Source of the DNA: Kaistia soli DSM 19436
GTDB lineage: Bacteria; Pseudomonadota; Alphaproteobacteria; Rhizobiales; Kaistiaceae
Direction of reading: 5' to 3'
Length of the DNA stretch: 64,000 bases
Assembly: GCF_900129325.1 (NCBI RefSeq)
Contig: NZ_FQUP01000001.1
Location: 868,001-932,000 of the forward strand
The notes beneath the pieces are model-generated. The model had not been told where the DNA came from. It was given only the letters and a program-made list of their open reading frames with translations, and did no database searches. This document shows positions 1 through 7,162 of the stretch, piece by piece. The first letter of the stretch is position 1. Every line of letters starts with the position of its first letter. A program made the position numbers and the translations under genes.

Positions 1-497
1 CGCGGCAGCGAGGCGAAGAAGGTGCGCATCATCCAGATCGAGAAGGGCAGCGCGAAGGTCACATTGACCAGCACCAGGGCAAGATCCGTGTCGATGAGGC
101 CGACCTTGGCGAACATCAGATAGATTGGGATCAGGATCACGATCGACGGGAACGCGTAGGCGACCATGATCAGCCGATAAAGCATGTCGCGGCCGCGGAA
201 TTCGAGCCGGAAGAACGCATAGCCCGCCATCAGCGCAAGAATGACCGTGACGAAGGCTGACGAGGCCGCGACGAGAACCGAATTCAGGAAATAGGTCGGG
301 AAGGCCGATGTCTGCAGCAGCTTCTGATAGTGCTGCAGCGTGAAGCTGTGCGGAAACCAGGTCGGCACGCGGTTGATGATCTCGCGCGGCAGCTTGAACG
401 ACGAGGTGCCGACCAGCCACATCGGCGCCAGCACGAGGAATACGAGCGCGAGCACCGCCAACGCGAGGACCAGCCAGCCGAGAGGACCGCGCTTCAT
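1..497 (-). CDS. Sugar ABC transporter permease, MalG type (partial, C-terminus beyond window)
   Basis: The reading frame enters from the left edge and starts at the ATG complementary to 495-497. About 165 N-terminal residues are visible: a short basic start (MKRGPLGWL), a first membrane segment, a periplasmic stretch containing FPHSFTLQHY, and several further hydrophobic segments, as in the MalG-type inner-membrane subunits of carbohydrate importers. The EAA loop that contacts the ATPase lies outside the window. Its start overlaps the stop of the upstream permease by 4 bases (ATGA), so the two are translationally coupled in the gntR-SIS-binding protein-permease operon. The sugar cannot be read from this subunit; the operon regulator suggests an amino sugar. 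Family assignment is firm. Confidence 0.9.
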   Translation of the reverse strand, partial: MKRGPLGWLVLALAVLALVFLVLAPMWLVGTSSFKLPREIINRVPTWFPHSFTLQHYQKLLQTSAFPTYFLNSVLVAASSAFVTVILALMAGYAFFRLEFRGRDMLYRLIMVAYAFPSIVILIPIYLMFAKVGLIDTDLALVLVNVTFALPFSIWMMRTFFASLP

Positions 498-1396
498 CGT
501 CCCGTCTCCTTCGGCGCGAGGCGGTCGAGCAGGACGAGGGCAAGGCCGATCATCAGCACGCTGGCGACGACCGACATCGCGGCCGCGTCGCCCATCCGAT
601 AGGCCTTGAAGGCGGTCTCGTAGATGAGGACCGGCAGCGTCTCGGTTCCCCCGGCCGGGCCGCCAGCGGTCAACAGCCAGATGATGTCGAAGACATTGAA
701 GGAGAGCAGCGTGCCCATGACGGTGAGCACCAGCAAAGTCGGCTGCAGCAGCGGCCAGGTGATGGCGCGAAAACGGGCGACCGCGCCGGCGCCATCGACG
801 GCGGCCGCTTCATAGATGTCGCCCGGAATGCGCTGCAGGCCCGCGAGCAGCATGATCGCGACGAAAGGGAACCAACGCCAGGAATTGATCAGGATGAGGC
901 TCGTCATCGCAGCGGGACCGCTGGCGAAGAAGCCCATGGGGCGATCGATGATGCCGAGCTGGATCAGCAGCGGATTAACCATGCCGCCCGAGGGCGACAG
1001 CAGCCAGCGCCAGATGATGACCACGACAACCGTCGGGATGATCCAGGTCAGGATGATCCAGACGCGGGCGACGCGGACGCCCGGGAATTTCTCGTTGAGG
1101 ACCAGGGCCGCGGTGAGCGCCAGAATGGTCTGGACGACAGCATTGCCGACGACCCAGACGACCGAGATGCCGAGCGCGTGCCAGAATGTTCCGTCTGTGA
1201 GAACGCGGGCGTAGTTGTCGAGGCCGGCGAAGGGGCCGTCTGAGCCGATCACGCGGATGTCGCGCAGGCTGATATTGATCGCCGAGATCATCGGCACTAT
1301 CAGCGTCGCGGCGAGCAGCCCGAGCGGCAAAGCGAGCAGCAGGAAGGCGACGCGCCCGTCACTGCCGCGGCCGGATGAAGTCGGCTTCGAAGCCAT
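494..1396 (-). CDS. Sugar ABC transporter permease, MalF type
   Basis: A 300-residue inner-membrane permease with about six hydrophobic segments. The EAA loop is visible in the second half as YEAAAVDGAGAVARFRAITW, the conserved contact site for the ATPase. The frame stays open up to 1438, but that start abuts the hairpin at 1443-1468. The ATG at 1394-1396 follows a GAGGAT-like ribosome binding site and gives the usual MalF-type N-terminus (MASKPTSS), so it is preferred. It pairs with the MalG-type permease (4-base overlap) and with the binding protein upstream. No ATPase gene is present in the visible part of the operon, so the importer either borrows a shared MsmK/UgpC-type ATPase or has one beyond the left edge. 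Confidence 0.93.
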   Translation of the reverse strand: MASKPTSSGRGSDGRVAFLLLALPLGLLAATLIVPMISAINISLRDIRVIGSDGPFAGLDNYARVLTDGTFWHALGISVVWVVGNAVVQTILALTAALVLNEKFPGVRVARVWIILTWIIPTVVVVIIWRWLLSPSGGMVNPLLIQLGIIDRPMGFFASGPAAMTSLILINSWRWFPFVAIMLLAGLQRIPGDIYEAAAVDGAGAVARFRAITWPLLQPTLLVLTVMGTLLSFNVFDIIWLLTAGGPAGGTETLPVLIYETAFKAYRMGDAAAMSVVASVLMIGLALVLLDRLAPKETGR

Positions 1397-1442
1397 CGGT
1401 TGATCGGATCCTCGTGCTCGGGCAGCGATCGGCTGCAAAGGT

Positions 1443-1468
1443 GGCGGCGGGCCTCGCGACCCGCCGCC
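1443..1468 (-). promoter_or_regulatory. Hairpin between binding-protein and permease genes
   Basis: A perfect 9-bp GC stem (1443-1451 pairing with 1460-1468) with an 8-base loop lies just after the binding-protein stop at 1475 and before the MalF-type permease. No T-run follows. Hairpins at this place in sugar importer operons (as in malE-malF) are known to protect the upstream message so that the binding protein is made in excess. That role here is inference. Confidence 0.6.
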
Positions 1469-1474
1469 GTCCGC

Positions 1475-2758
1475 TTACTTCGTGGCTTCGATCATCTGCG
1501 CCTGGCCAGCCTTGACGGCGGCGGCCGGGTCCTCGCCATTGATCACGACCTTCTGCAGCGTCTCAGCCAGGATGTTCTGGGCCGAGATCGGACCGATGGC
1601 CGGGAAGACATGGCCGCCCGTGAAGCCGAACAGCATGCCGGCATGCGAATTCGCGATCATCTGCTCGACCTGCGGCTTGTACTTGACGACCAGCGGATCG
1701 CTCCAGAACGTCGCCGACTTCGCACCATCGGTGGTGACCGGCAGGAACAGGCCGGGCTCCATGTTCAGGAACTTGCCGTAGTTCTCCGGCTCCAGCAGGA
1801 AGGCGATGAACTTCTTGGCCGCGTCACGCTTCGCCGCATCCTTGGCGAGGATGATTGCCGCATTCGAATAGGCGATGGTGGACGAGCTCTTCTCGCCGTC
1901 GGCATGGGGCACCGCCGCGACGCCGAGATCGGCCGCATCGCCGCCGCCCTGCTGGTCATAGGTCGAGATGACCGAGAACTGCAGGATCGAAGCGCAGGTC
2001 TCCGACGCAAAGCAGGCTTCCGCCTCGCCCCAGGTCCAGTTCGCCGCGTCGGGCGAGGAGAACTTGTAGAGATCCTTGTAGAACGCGTAGGACTCGACGG
2101 TCTTGGGATTATCAAAGCGCAGCGTGCCGTCGGCATTGAAGAGTTCGGACGCGCCGTTGTTGACCATGACGGCATAGGTCGTCTGGTCGGTGTAGAGCTG
2201 CTTGTTGGCCGGCAGACCGACGCCAACGACGCCGTCCTTGGACAGCTTCTCGGCCGCGGCCTTCCACTCGCTCCACGTCGTCGGCACCGCAATGCCGGCA
2301 TCGGCGAACATCTTCTTATGATACCAGAAATTGAGGCTCATATTGTAGAGCGGAACGGCCCAGACGCCGCCGTCATAGCTGTAGGGCTCGACGGTGGCGG
2401 GAATGAAATGGTGCTGGCCGTCGAGTTCCTTGACGAAGTCAGCCACGCTGTCGAGCTGACCGGCCTTGCGGATCACCGTGGTGAAATCCGGAATGGCGAA
2501 TAGGATGTCCGGCGCATTGCCCGCCGCCATGGCCGCGGGGACCTTGGCATAAACCTCGCCCCAGCTCTGCGGCTCCTGGCTGACCTTGATATCCGGGTTG
2601 GCCGCGTTGAAAGCGTCGATCAGTTCTTGCACGCGCTGGACGCGGTGCGGTGGCTGCTCCATGTGCCAGATCTTGACGTCGGTCACCGCCAGGGCCGGCA
2701 GGGCGCCGAAAACGGTCAGCGCGAACGCGCCGGCCAGTGCTTGTCCCTTGAATCGCAT
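1475..2758 (-). CDS. Extracellular sugar-binding protein of ABC transporter (family 1)
   Basis: A 427-residue periplasmic binding protein. It opens with a Sec signal peptide (MRFKGQALAGAFALTVFGA, then a cleavage site after LPALA) and continues with VTDVKIWHMEQPPHRVQRV, the start of a family-1 solute-binding fold. Length and layout match MalE/UgpB-like receptors. It delivers the sugar to the two permeases downstream. It sits 27 bases after the SIS gene in the same operon. The substrate is not determined; the NagR/DasR-like operators in front of the operon favour N-acetylglucosamine or a chito-oligosaccharide. Confidence 0.94.
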   Translation of the reverse strand: MRFKGQALAGAFALTVFGALPALAVTDVKIWHMEQPPHRVQRVQELIDAFNAANPDIKVSQEPQSWGEVYAKVPAAMAAGNAPDILFAIPDFTTVIRKAGQLDSVADFVKELDGQHHFIPATVEPYSYDGGVWAVPLYNMSLNFWYHKKMFADAGIAVPTTWSEWKAAAEKLSKDGVVGVGLPANKQLYTDQTTYAVMVNNGASELFNADGTLRFDNPKTVESYAFYKDLYKFSSPDAANWTWGEAEACFASETCASILQFSVISTYDQQGGGDAADLGVAAVPHADGEKSSSTIAYSNAAIILAKDAAKRDAAKKFIAFLLEPENYGKFLNMEPGLFLPVTTDGAKSATFWSDPLVVKYKPQVEQMIANSHAGMLFGFTGGHVFPAIGPISAQNILAETLQKVVINGEDPAAAVKAGQAQMIEATK

Positions 2759-2785
2759 GGTTTTTTTCCCTCTGTGCCGCCCTCT

Positions 2786-3511
2786 TCAGAGGTGCGGATT
2801 ATGCGCCTTGTAGATCTCCGTCAGCTTCACGTTGTTTTCCGCCGCGCCCGGCATATTGGCGCTGAGATAGACCGGGGCGGGGTGGCCTTTGCGTTCGAGG
2901 TCGGCTGCGACCTCGACGAGGAGAGCATTGAGCAAAGCGGCGCCGAGCACGGTCGAGACCGGACCGGCGGTGACGCCTTCGCGAATGGTGGCCACAGCAT
3001 CGCCGGGCGGCGCTCCGGTATCGAGCACGAAGTCGCCGAGATCGGCGAGCCGTTCGCGACCCTTGGCGGCTGCGGTCGAATAGGCGACCGACGTCACGGC
3101 GATGACCTTGGCGCCCCGCGCGCGGCCGAAACGTGCGGCTTCGACAGGCGCTGCGTTGACCCCCGACGTCGAAAACACAATGAGCACATCGGCCGGACCG
3201 ATCGGGTAGCGGCTCAGGACGATATCGGCGAGGCCGGTCAGCCGCTCCAGCTGAGTACTGGCCAGGGCGCCCTCATGCAGCATCACGGCGGAGGAGAGCA
3301 CTGGCACGACGCAGGCGAGACCACCGGCGCGGAAATGCCCCTCCTCGGCCATCATATGCGAGTGACCAGTGCCGAAAATGTAGATCAGGCCGCCCTTGGC
3401 GACCGCTTCAGCAGCAACCTCCGCGGCCGCGGCGAGGGTCGCGGCTTCGCGACGCGAGGCGATCTGGAGCAGCGAGACGGCTTTTGCGAGATAGTCGGAA
3501 GCGGCGTTCAT
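2786..3511 (-). CDS. SIS-domain sugar-phosphate binding/isomerase protein (UPF0309-like)
   Basis: A 241-residue cytoplasmic protein with one sugar isomerase (SIS) domain. Visible motifs are IFGTGHSHMMAEEGHF near residue 45, a phosphosugar-binding loop typical of the UPF0309/YfeU-like group, and VFSTSGVNAAPVEAA near residue 110. SIS proteins bind phosphorylated sugars and either isomerise them, remove a lactyl or amino group, or sense them. It lies between the gntR regulator (8-base gap) and the binding-protein gene, so it probably acts on the imported sugar after phosphorylation. Amino-sugar phosphate isomerase or deaminase is plausible but not proven by the sequence. Confidence 0.9.
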   Translation of the reverse strand: MNAASDYLAKAVSLLQIASRREAATLAAAAEVAAEAVAKGGLIYIFGTGHSHMMAEEGHFRAGGLACVVPVLSSAVMLHEGALASTQLERLTGLADIVLSRYPIGPADVLIVFSTSGVNAAPVEAARFGRARGAKVIAVTSVAYSTAAAKGRERLADLGDFVLDTGAPPGDAVATIREGVTAGPVSTVLGAALLNALLVEVAADLERKGHPAPVYLSANMPGAAENNVKLTEIYKAHNPHL

Positions 3512-3519
3512 GAAAATCC

Positions 3520-4254
3520 TCAGGCGTCGGTGCTGCCGGGTGCGAGACGAACGCGCATCGTGAAGCGGTCGCCGCGATAGACGGACTGGACGAATTCGAT
3601 CGGCCTCCCTTCGGCCGTAAGGCTGAGCCGGGTCAGGCGGAGCACGGGAGCGCCGGCCTCAACCTGAAGGATTGCCGCGTCCGATTCCGTCGCGGCGCTC
3701 GCCTCGAAACTCTGTTCGGCCTCGACGGGCAGGATGCCGTAGCGCCGCCGCAAGGTGGCGTAGAGCGAGTCGGCTGCGAAATCGGCGGCGTTCATCAGGC
3801 CGGGCGCCAGGTTCTCGGGAATATGAGCCGCCTCAAGGGCGACAGGGACGGCATCGGCCTGGCGGAGGCGGAGGAGGCAAAACACCTCGTCCCCTTCACT
3901 GATGGATAGCCGCGCCGCGACCTCCGCGCTCGCGGCGACCGTGCGCGCAGCCAAGACGATGCTGGACGGACGCCGTCCGGACCGGCGCATGTCCTCGGAA
4001 AAGCTGGTGAGCGTCTGCAGGCGCTGATCGATGCGGCTGGCCGAGACGAAATAGCCCTTGGCCTCGATGCTGGAGATCAGCCCCTGATCGACAAGCGCCT
4101 TCAGCGCCCCGCGCGCCGTCATGCGGCTGACGCCGAATTCGGCGCTGAGCTCACGCTCCGACGGCATGCGCCCGCCGATTTCGAGCGCCCCAGATCGGAT
4201 GGCGCCGACAAGCTTGTCGGCTATGCGGCGGTATTGAGGAACAGACGACGACAC
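3520..4254 (-). CDS. GntR family regulator, HutC subfamily (UTRA domain)
   Basis: A 244-residue regulator. The N-terminal winged helix is seen as GGRMPSERELSAEFGVSRMT (about residues 27-46), the diagnostic GntR box. It is followed by a UTRA effector domain starting near residue 80 (QTLTSFSEDMRRSGRRP) and ending with the usual PIEFVQSVYRGDRF strand. UTRA proteins of the NagR/DasR branch sense GlcN-6-P or GlcNAc-6-P. It is the first gene of the operon, and palindromic TGGTATAGACC sites sit just upstream of its start, so it probably represses itself and the sugar importer. The exact effector is inferred from the operators, not from the protein. Confidence 0.94.
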   Translation of the reverse strand: MSSSVPQYRRIADKLVGAIRSGALEIGGRMPSERELSAEFGVSRMTARGALKALVDQGLISSIEAKGYFVSASRIDQRLQTLTSFSEDMRRSGRRPSSIVLAARTVAASAEVAARLSISEGDEVFCLLRLRQADAVPVALEAAHIPENLAPGLMNAADFAADSLYATLRRRYGILPVEAEQSFEASAATESDAAILQVEAGAPVLRLTRLSLTAEGRPIEFVQSVYRGDRFTMRVRLAPGSTDA

Positions 4255-4269
4255 GAGGAATTCCTGGAC

Positions 4270-4315
4270 TGGTATAGACCGCTTGCCTTGGTATAGACCA
4301 GTCTCATTCTGGTCT
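4270..4315 (-). promoter_or_regulatory. Paired NagR/DasR-like operators for the GntR regulator
   Basis: TGGTATAGACC occurs twice as a direct repeat, at 4270-4280 and 4289-4299 (the latter continuing as TGGTATAGACCA to 4300), 19 bases apart. A further arm makes the inverted pair AGACCAG (4295-4301) and CTGGTCT (4309-4315). The element begins 16 bases upstream of the gntR start. It closely resembles the dre-type operator (core TGGTCTAGACCA, or TGGTATAGA in Bacillus) of NagR/DasR regulators of N-acetylglucosamine use. Confidence 0.75.
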
Positions 4316-4358
4316 GCAAGTCCTCACGGCGTGCCGGGCCGTCTTTTGCCGATCGCGC

Positions 4359-4383
4359 GGAACGGACGTCCGGCTTTCCCGTT
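4359..4383 (+). promoter_or_regulatory. EcfG (general stress sigma factor) promoter
   Basis: GGAAC at 4359-4363, a 16-base spacer, then CGTT at 4380-4383. This is the exact consensus of the alphaproteobacterial general stress sigma factor EcfG/RpoE2. It lies 57 bases upstream of the DUF892 gene start, in the right orientation. Confidence 0.8.
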
Positions 4384-4439
4384 GGAGGGGCGTGGATCAT
4401 TCGGGGGCCGATACGCTCAAACATGAGACGGAGGCCGAA

Positions 4440-4946
4440 ATGGGCTTGTTTTCCAAGGACATCAAGACGCTGAACGATCTGTTCGTGCACCAGCTTCAGG
4501 ACATCTACTACGCCGAGAACCAGATCCTGAAGGCGCTGCCGAAGATGATCGATAAGGCGACCTCGACCGAATTGAAGGCGGGGTTCGAAGCGCACCTCAC
4601 CGAGACCGAAGGCCATGTACAGCGGCTGGAGCAGGTGTTCCGCCAGCATGGCGCCGAGATCAAGGGCGTCGACTGCCCAGCGATCGACGGCATCATCAAG
4701 GAAGCTAATGAGGTCGCCGGCGAAGTCGATGACAAGGAAGTGCTGGACGCGGCTCTCATCGCTTCGGCGCAAGCTGTCGAGCACTATGAAATGACGAAGT
4801 ACGGCACGCTCGTCGCGTGGGCGCGTCAGCTCGGCCGAGAGGACTGTGCCGCTCTCCTTCGCCAGAATCTCGACGAGGAAAAGGCGGCCGACAAGAAGCT
4901 GACGGCCATCGCCGAGAGCAAGGTCAACCTGCGCGCGGCCAGCTGA
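4440..4946 (+). CDS. DUF892 (YciE/YciF-like) ferritin-like stress protein
   Basis: The 168-residue product (MGLFSKDIKTLNDLFVHQLQ) belongs to the DUF892 family of ferritin-like four-helix proteins related to YciE/YciF. The repeated acidic and histidine-bearing helices (YYAENQILKALPK, HLTETEGHVQRLEQVF, SAQAVEHYEMTKYG, NLDEEKAADKKL) carry the probable di-metal ligands. The frame is open from 4392, but GGAGG at 4430-4434 fits the ATG at 4440, which also gives the usual family N-terminus. An EcfG promoter directly upstream places it in the general stress response. A small basic protein gene follows 28 bases downstream. The biochemical role of the family is not settled. Confidence 0.93.
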   Translation: MGLFSKDIKTLNDLFVHQLQDIYYAENQILKALPKMIDKATSTELKAGFEAHLTETEGHVQRLEQVFRQHGAEIKGVDCPAIDGIIKEANEVAGEVDDKEVLDAALIASAQAVEHYEMTKYGTLVAWARQLGREDCAALLRQNLDEEKAADKKLTAIAESKVNLRAAS

Positions 4947-4974
4947 CCGCGGCAGTTTCTCAAGCAGGTTCGTT

Positions 4975-5295
4975 ATGCCTCGTGGTGATAAGTCGAAATA
5001 TACCGACAAGCAGGAGCGCAAGGCCGATCATATAGCCGAGGGCTATGAGGAGCGTGGCTTATCGGAAAAGGAGGCCGAACGCCGGGCTTGGGCGACCGTC
5101 AACAAGGATGACGGTGGCGGCAAGAACCCGGGCGGGTCCGGCCGCGGCAAAGCAACGAGCCATCCAGCCTCGCATGCTGGTGGCGATAAGGGCGGAGCAG
5201 CTTCTGCTTCAAGGTCCGCCGCCGACCGGTCTGCCTCCGCCAAGAAGGCAGCAGCGACGCGCAAGCGAAACGCCGAGCACCGGGCCGGTCACTAG
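4975..5295 (+). CDS. Small basic conserved protein ('plasmid stabilization protein' family)
   Basis: A 106-residue soluble, highly charged protein. The N-terminal half (MPRGDKSKYTDKQERKADH, then EKEAERRAWATVNKDDGGG) matches a conserved bacterial family that databases usually label 'plasmid stabilization protein', although no such activity is shown for it. The C-terminal half is a low-complexity Ala/Ser/Lys/Arg tail that could bind nucleic acid. It follows the EcfG-controlled DUF892 gene by 28 bases and is probably co-transcribed as a stress gene. Its stop codon overlaps that of the opposing gene in a shared CTAG. Confidence 0.8.
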   Translation: MPRGDKSKYTDKQERKADHIAEGYEERGLSEKEAERRAWATVNKDDGGGKNPGGSGRGKATSHPASHAGGDKGGAASASRSAADRSASAKKAAATRKRNAEHRAGH

Positions 5296-6230
5296 GGATG
5301 GAGGGCGTCGCCGGGCAAGGCGACGCCCACTACGCTAGACCGTCGCGTCCTGGCGACAACCGCGATGGTTGCGGCTTGCTCGAACAATGCCAGCAGCGAG
5401 CCGAAAAAGAGCGACATTTCAGTCCGCAGAACCTCTGTCGGTACGCCGCCAGCCGACCCATTCTCATTCAGTAGAAGACCCGCATCTTCCGCCTCGCGGA
5501 GGACGGCGCGCGCATGCGCGCGCGACACCCCGAACCGTCGGGCAAGGCTTGCGATCGGCGGAGCCTCGCCACCTTGCCGCGTCGTCCCGACGACGACGAG
5601 CAGCATGACCAAGCCTGCATCCCGTTCGGCAAGAGCGGCAAGACGTGGCGAACTCTGAAGCGGCCGGAAACCGGCGCGGAAGGCTCGCCCCATTGTCACA
5701 GCGATGGAAGCGCGAAAGGCGTGGTCATCGAGCGACGCCAGTGCTTCGCCACCGACAGGCCGCAGCACAGACAACGCCTGCAGCACTGATTGCCAACGAT
5801 CGAGCACCGTCGCCCAAAGCTTTTCGGTCGGCACGAGCGGCCGTTGGCGCCGATCGTCCGAAATCGGCCCGTCCTCCAGATAGCCCTGCCAACGCAGCAG
5901 CGCGATCATGGCTTTCGCTCGCCCGGCGCTTGCATAACCACCGATGCCGGCAAATTCGATCAGCCGCGCTGCGGTCAGCCGAAGACCGGATGTATCAGGC
6001 TCGGCATCGAGATACAGCGCACCGACCGCGAAGAGAATGCGGCCACGATCATTCATCAGGCGATTGAGCAGCGGCTTGCCATCGAAATGCCGTATGATGC
6101 CATCCGCCGCGATCGCCATAGCAAGGTCGAACGCGGGATGCGCTCGCAGCGCCACGACGGCCGCCGGTGACGGCTCGGCGAAGTTCGGCAACGCGGCTAC
6201 AGGCGTCTCTGCTCTCATGATGCTGCTCAT
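5292..6230 (-). CDS. Unknown winged-helix DNA-binding protein
   Basis: A 312-residue soluble protein I do not recognise as a named family. Near residue 230 there is a clear winged-helix segment (IASLARRFGVSRAHARAVLR, then EDAGLL), as in MarR/GntR-like regulators. The N-terminal two thirds are alpha-helical with no enzyme motif I can see, and include a second possible helix-turn-helix around residues 85-110 (TAARLIEFAGIGGYASAGRA). The end is hydrophobic (EMSLFFGSLLALFEQAATIAVVA). It could be a transcription regulator. It is transcribed towards the small basic protein gene and overlaps its stop by a few bases. Confidence 0.8.
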   Translation of the reverse strand: MSSIMRAETPVAALPNFAEPSPAAVVALRAHPAFDLAMAIAADGIIRHFDGKPLLNRLMNDRGRILFAVGALYLDAEPDTSGLRLTAARLIEFAGIGGYASAGRAKAMIALLRWQGYLEDGPISDDRRQRPLVPTEKLWATVLDRWQSVLQALSVLRPVGGEALASLDDHAFRASIAVTMGRAFRAGFRPLQSSPRLAALAERDAGLVMLLVVVGTTRQGGEAPPIASLARRFGVSRAHARAVLREAEDAGLLLNENGSAGGVPTEVLRTEMSLFFGSLLALFEQAATIAVVARTRRSSVVGVALPGDALHP

Positions 6231-6335
6231 TCGCCGGCTCTCTCGGTCGGCAGTCTCGAATTGCAGCCAAAAAGTGACATTGGGAAGCTCCGGCGCTCCA
6301 GCAACAAGTCTCGTAGGTCAATCTTGGAGGAAGTC

Positions 6336-6644
6336 ATGAACCGATTCGTTCGACGCTGCGCATTCGCATTCCTAACAGTGATCGTTGCCATGGCGCCTGC
6401 AGTGGTGCCGCAGCAAGCGTCAGCCGTGGTCTATTGCAAGTCAGTCGGCGTGCCGAAAGGCTGCGTTGCAGCGCCTTCGGCGGCTGCCGTGCGCTGCACG
6501 CGGCCCGGCTATCCCGCCGGCTGCTTTGCTGGCGCCGGCGCGCCCGGCGTCGGTGTGACGCGCGGTGTCGGTGTCGGAGCACCTGGCGTCGGCGTGCAGC
6601 CGATGAACCGTGGCGGCCCGGTCAATCGGGTCGGCGTTCGCTGA
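6336..6644 (+). CDS. Small exported Gly/Val-rich protein with paired Cys motifs
   Basis: The 102-residue product starts at ATG 6336 after a good GGAGG site at 6326-6330; the frame is open further upstream but lacks a ribosome site there. A signal peptide (MNRFVRRCAFAFLTVIVAM, cleavage after QQASA) is followed by two copies of a C-x(5)-P-x-G-C motif (CKSVGVPKGC and CTRPGYPAGC), which could form disulphides in the periplasm. The tail is a GVGV-rich, low-complexity stretch. No function can be assigned. Another small exported protein follows 22 bases after its stop. Confidence 0.75.
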   Translation: MNRFVRRCAFAFLTVIVAMAPAVVPQQASAVVYCKSVGVPKGCVAAPSAAAVRCTRPGYPAGCFAGAGAPGVGVTRGVGVGAPGVGVQPMNRGGPVNRVGVR

Positions 6645-6666
6645 AATCTCGGAAGAGGGTAAACCA

Positions 6667-6939
6667 ATGATGAAGACTTTCATGGCGGCCGGGCTGTTCA
6701 TCGCTTTTGGCACCGGAACTGCATTAGCCGACCAGGCGTCGGCCGATGCCTGCGCGGGCTCGCTGAATACCGAGGCGAAGGCGATCTATGCCGCCGCCAT
6801 CGGCAGCGTCGGCAGCACTGATCTCAAATCCTTGCTGACCGAAAAGACCAAGGGCCTCGTGATGGCTGGCACAGTATCGCGCAGCACCGCGAAGGAATCG
6901 GCCATGGCAGCCGCGAACTGCCTCGAAATGGCGCAATAG
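6667..6939 (+). CDS. Small periplasmic conserved hypothetical protein
   Basis: A 90-residue protein beginning MMKTFMAAGLFIAFGTGTA with a Sec signal peptide cleaved near ALA-DQ. The mature part is a small helical domain with two cysteines (DACAGSL and AANCLEMA) that could form one disulphide. The ATG at 6667 is preceded by an AGAGGG site and is preferred to the upstream in-frame start at 6610, which lies inside the previous gene. No enzyme motif is visible. It probably shares a transcript with the preceding exported protein. A GC hairpin follows its stop. Confidence 0.78.
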   Translation: MMKTFMAAGLFIAFGTGTALADQASADACAGSLNTEAKAIYAAAIGSVGSTDLKSLLTEKTKGLVMAGTVSRSTAKESAMAAANCLEMAQ

Positions 6940-6961
6940 TTGCTGAAACGCGCCGGTCGCA

Positions 6962-6981
6962 GCGGCGGTGTTTCCCGCCGC
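6962..6981 (+). terminator. Possible terminator hairpin after the small exported genes
   Basis: A 7-bp stem GCGGCGG (6962-6968) pairs with CCGCCGC (6975-6981) around a 6-base loop, and CCTTT follows a few bases later. The T-run is weak, so factor-independent termination is only a possibility. Confidence 0.4.
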
Positions 6982-7005
6982 CGCCCCTTTCCGGAAAAGC
7001 GATCC

Positions 7006-7129
7006 TGATGCGAGGGTCGCCGCGCAAGCGGCGGCCTAGCTCCGTTCGTCCCCATATGCTGGAATGGCTTAATCAGTTTCCGATAGCCATTTCACGACTA
7101 ACGCCGCGTTGCGCAGGGCCCTCGCATCA
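7006..7129. repeat. Long-range inverted repeat in the leader of the flavin reductase gene
   Basis: The 11-mer TGATGCGAGGG (7006-7016) recurs exactly inverted as CCCTCGCATCA (7119-7129), about 100 bases away. Just inside the left arm is a 6-bp hairpin, CGCCGC/GCGGCG, closed by a GCAA tetraloop (7018-7033). The element ends 33 bases before the flavin reductase start. It may be a structured leader or chance; I recognise no known RNA family. Confidence 0.35.
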
Positions 7130-7162
7130 AAGGGCACGCGGCGCGGTCCGGGGAGAATTGCG

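Noticed and set aside
4221-5021. 266-codon open frame on the minus strand over the DUF892 gene
   Set aside because: It is antisense to a recognised family with a good ribosome site and EcfG promoter; the translation shows no family features and would also overlap gntR.
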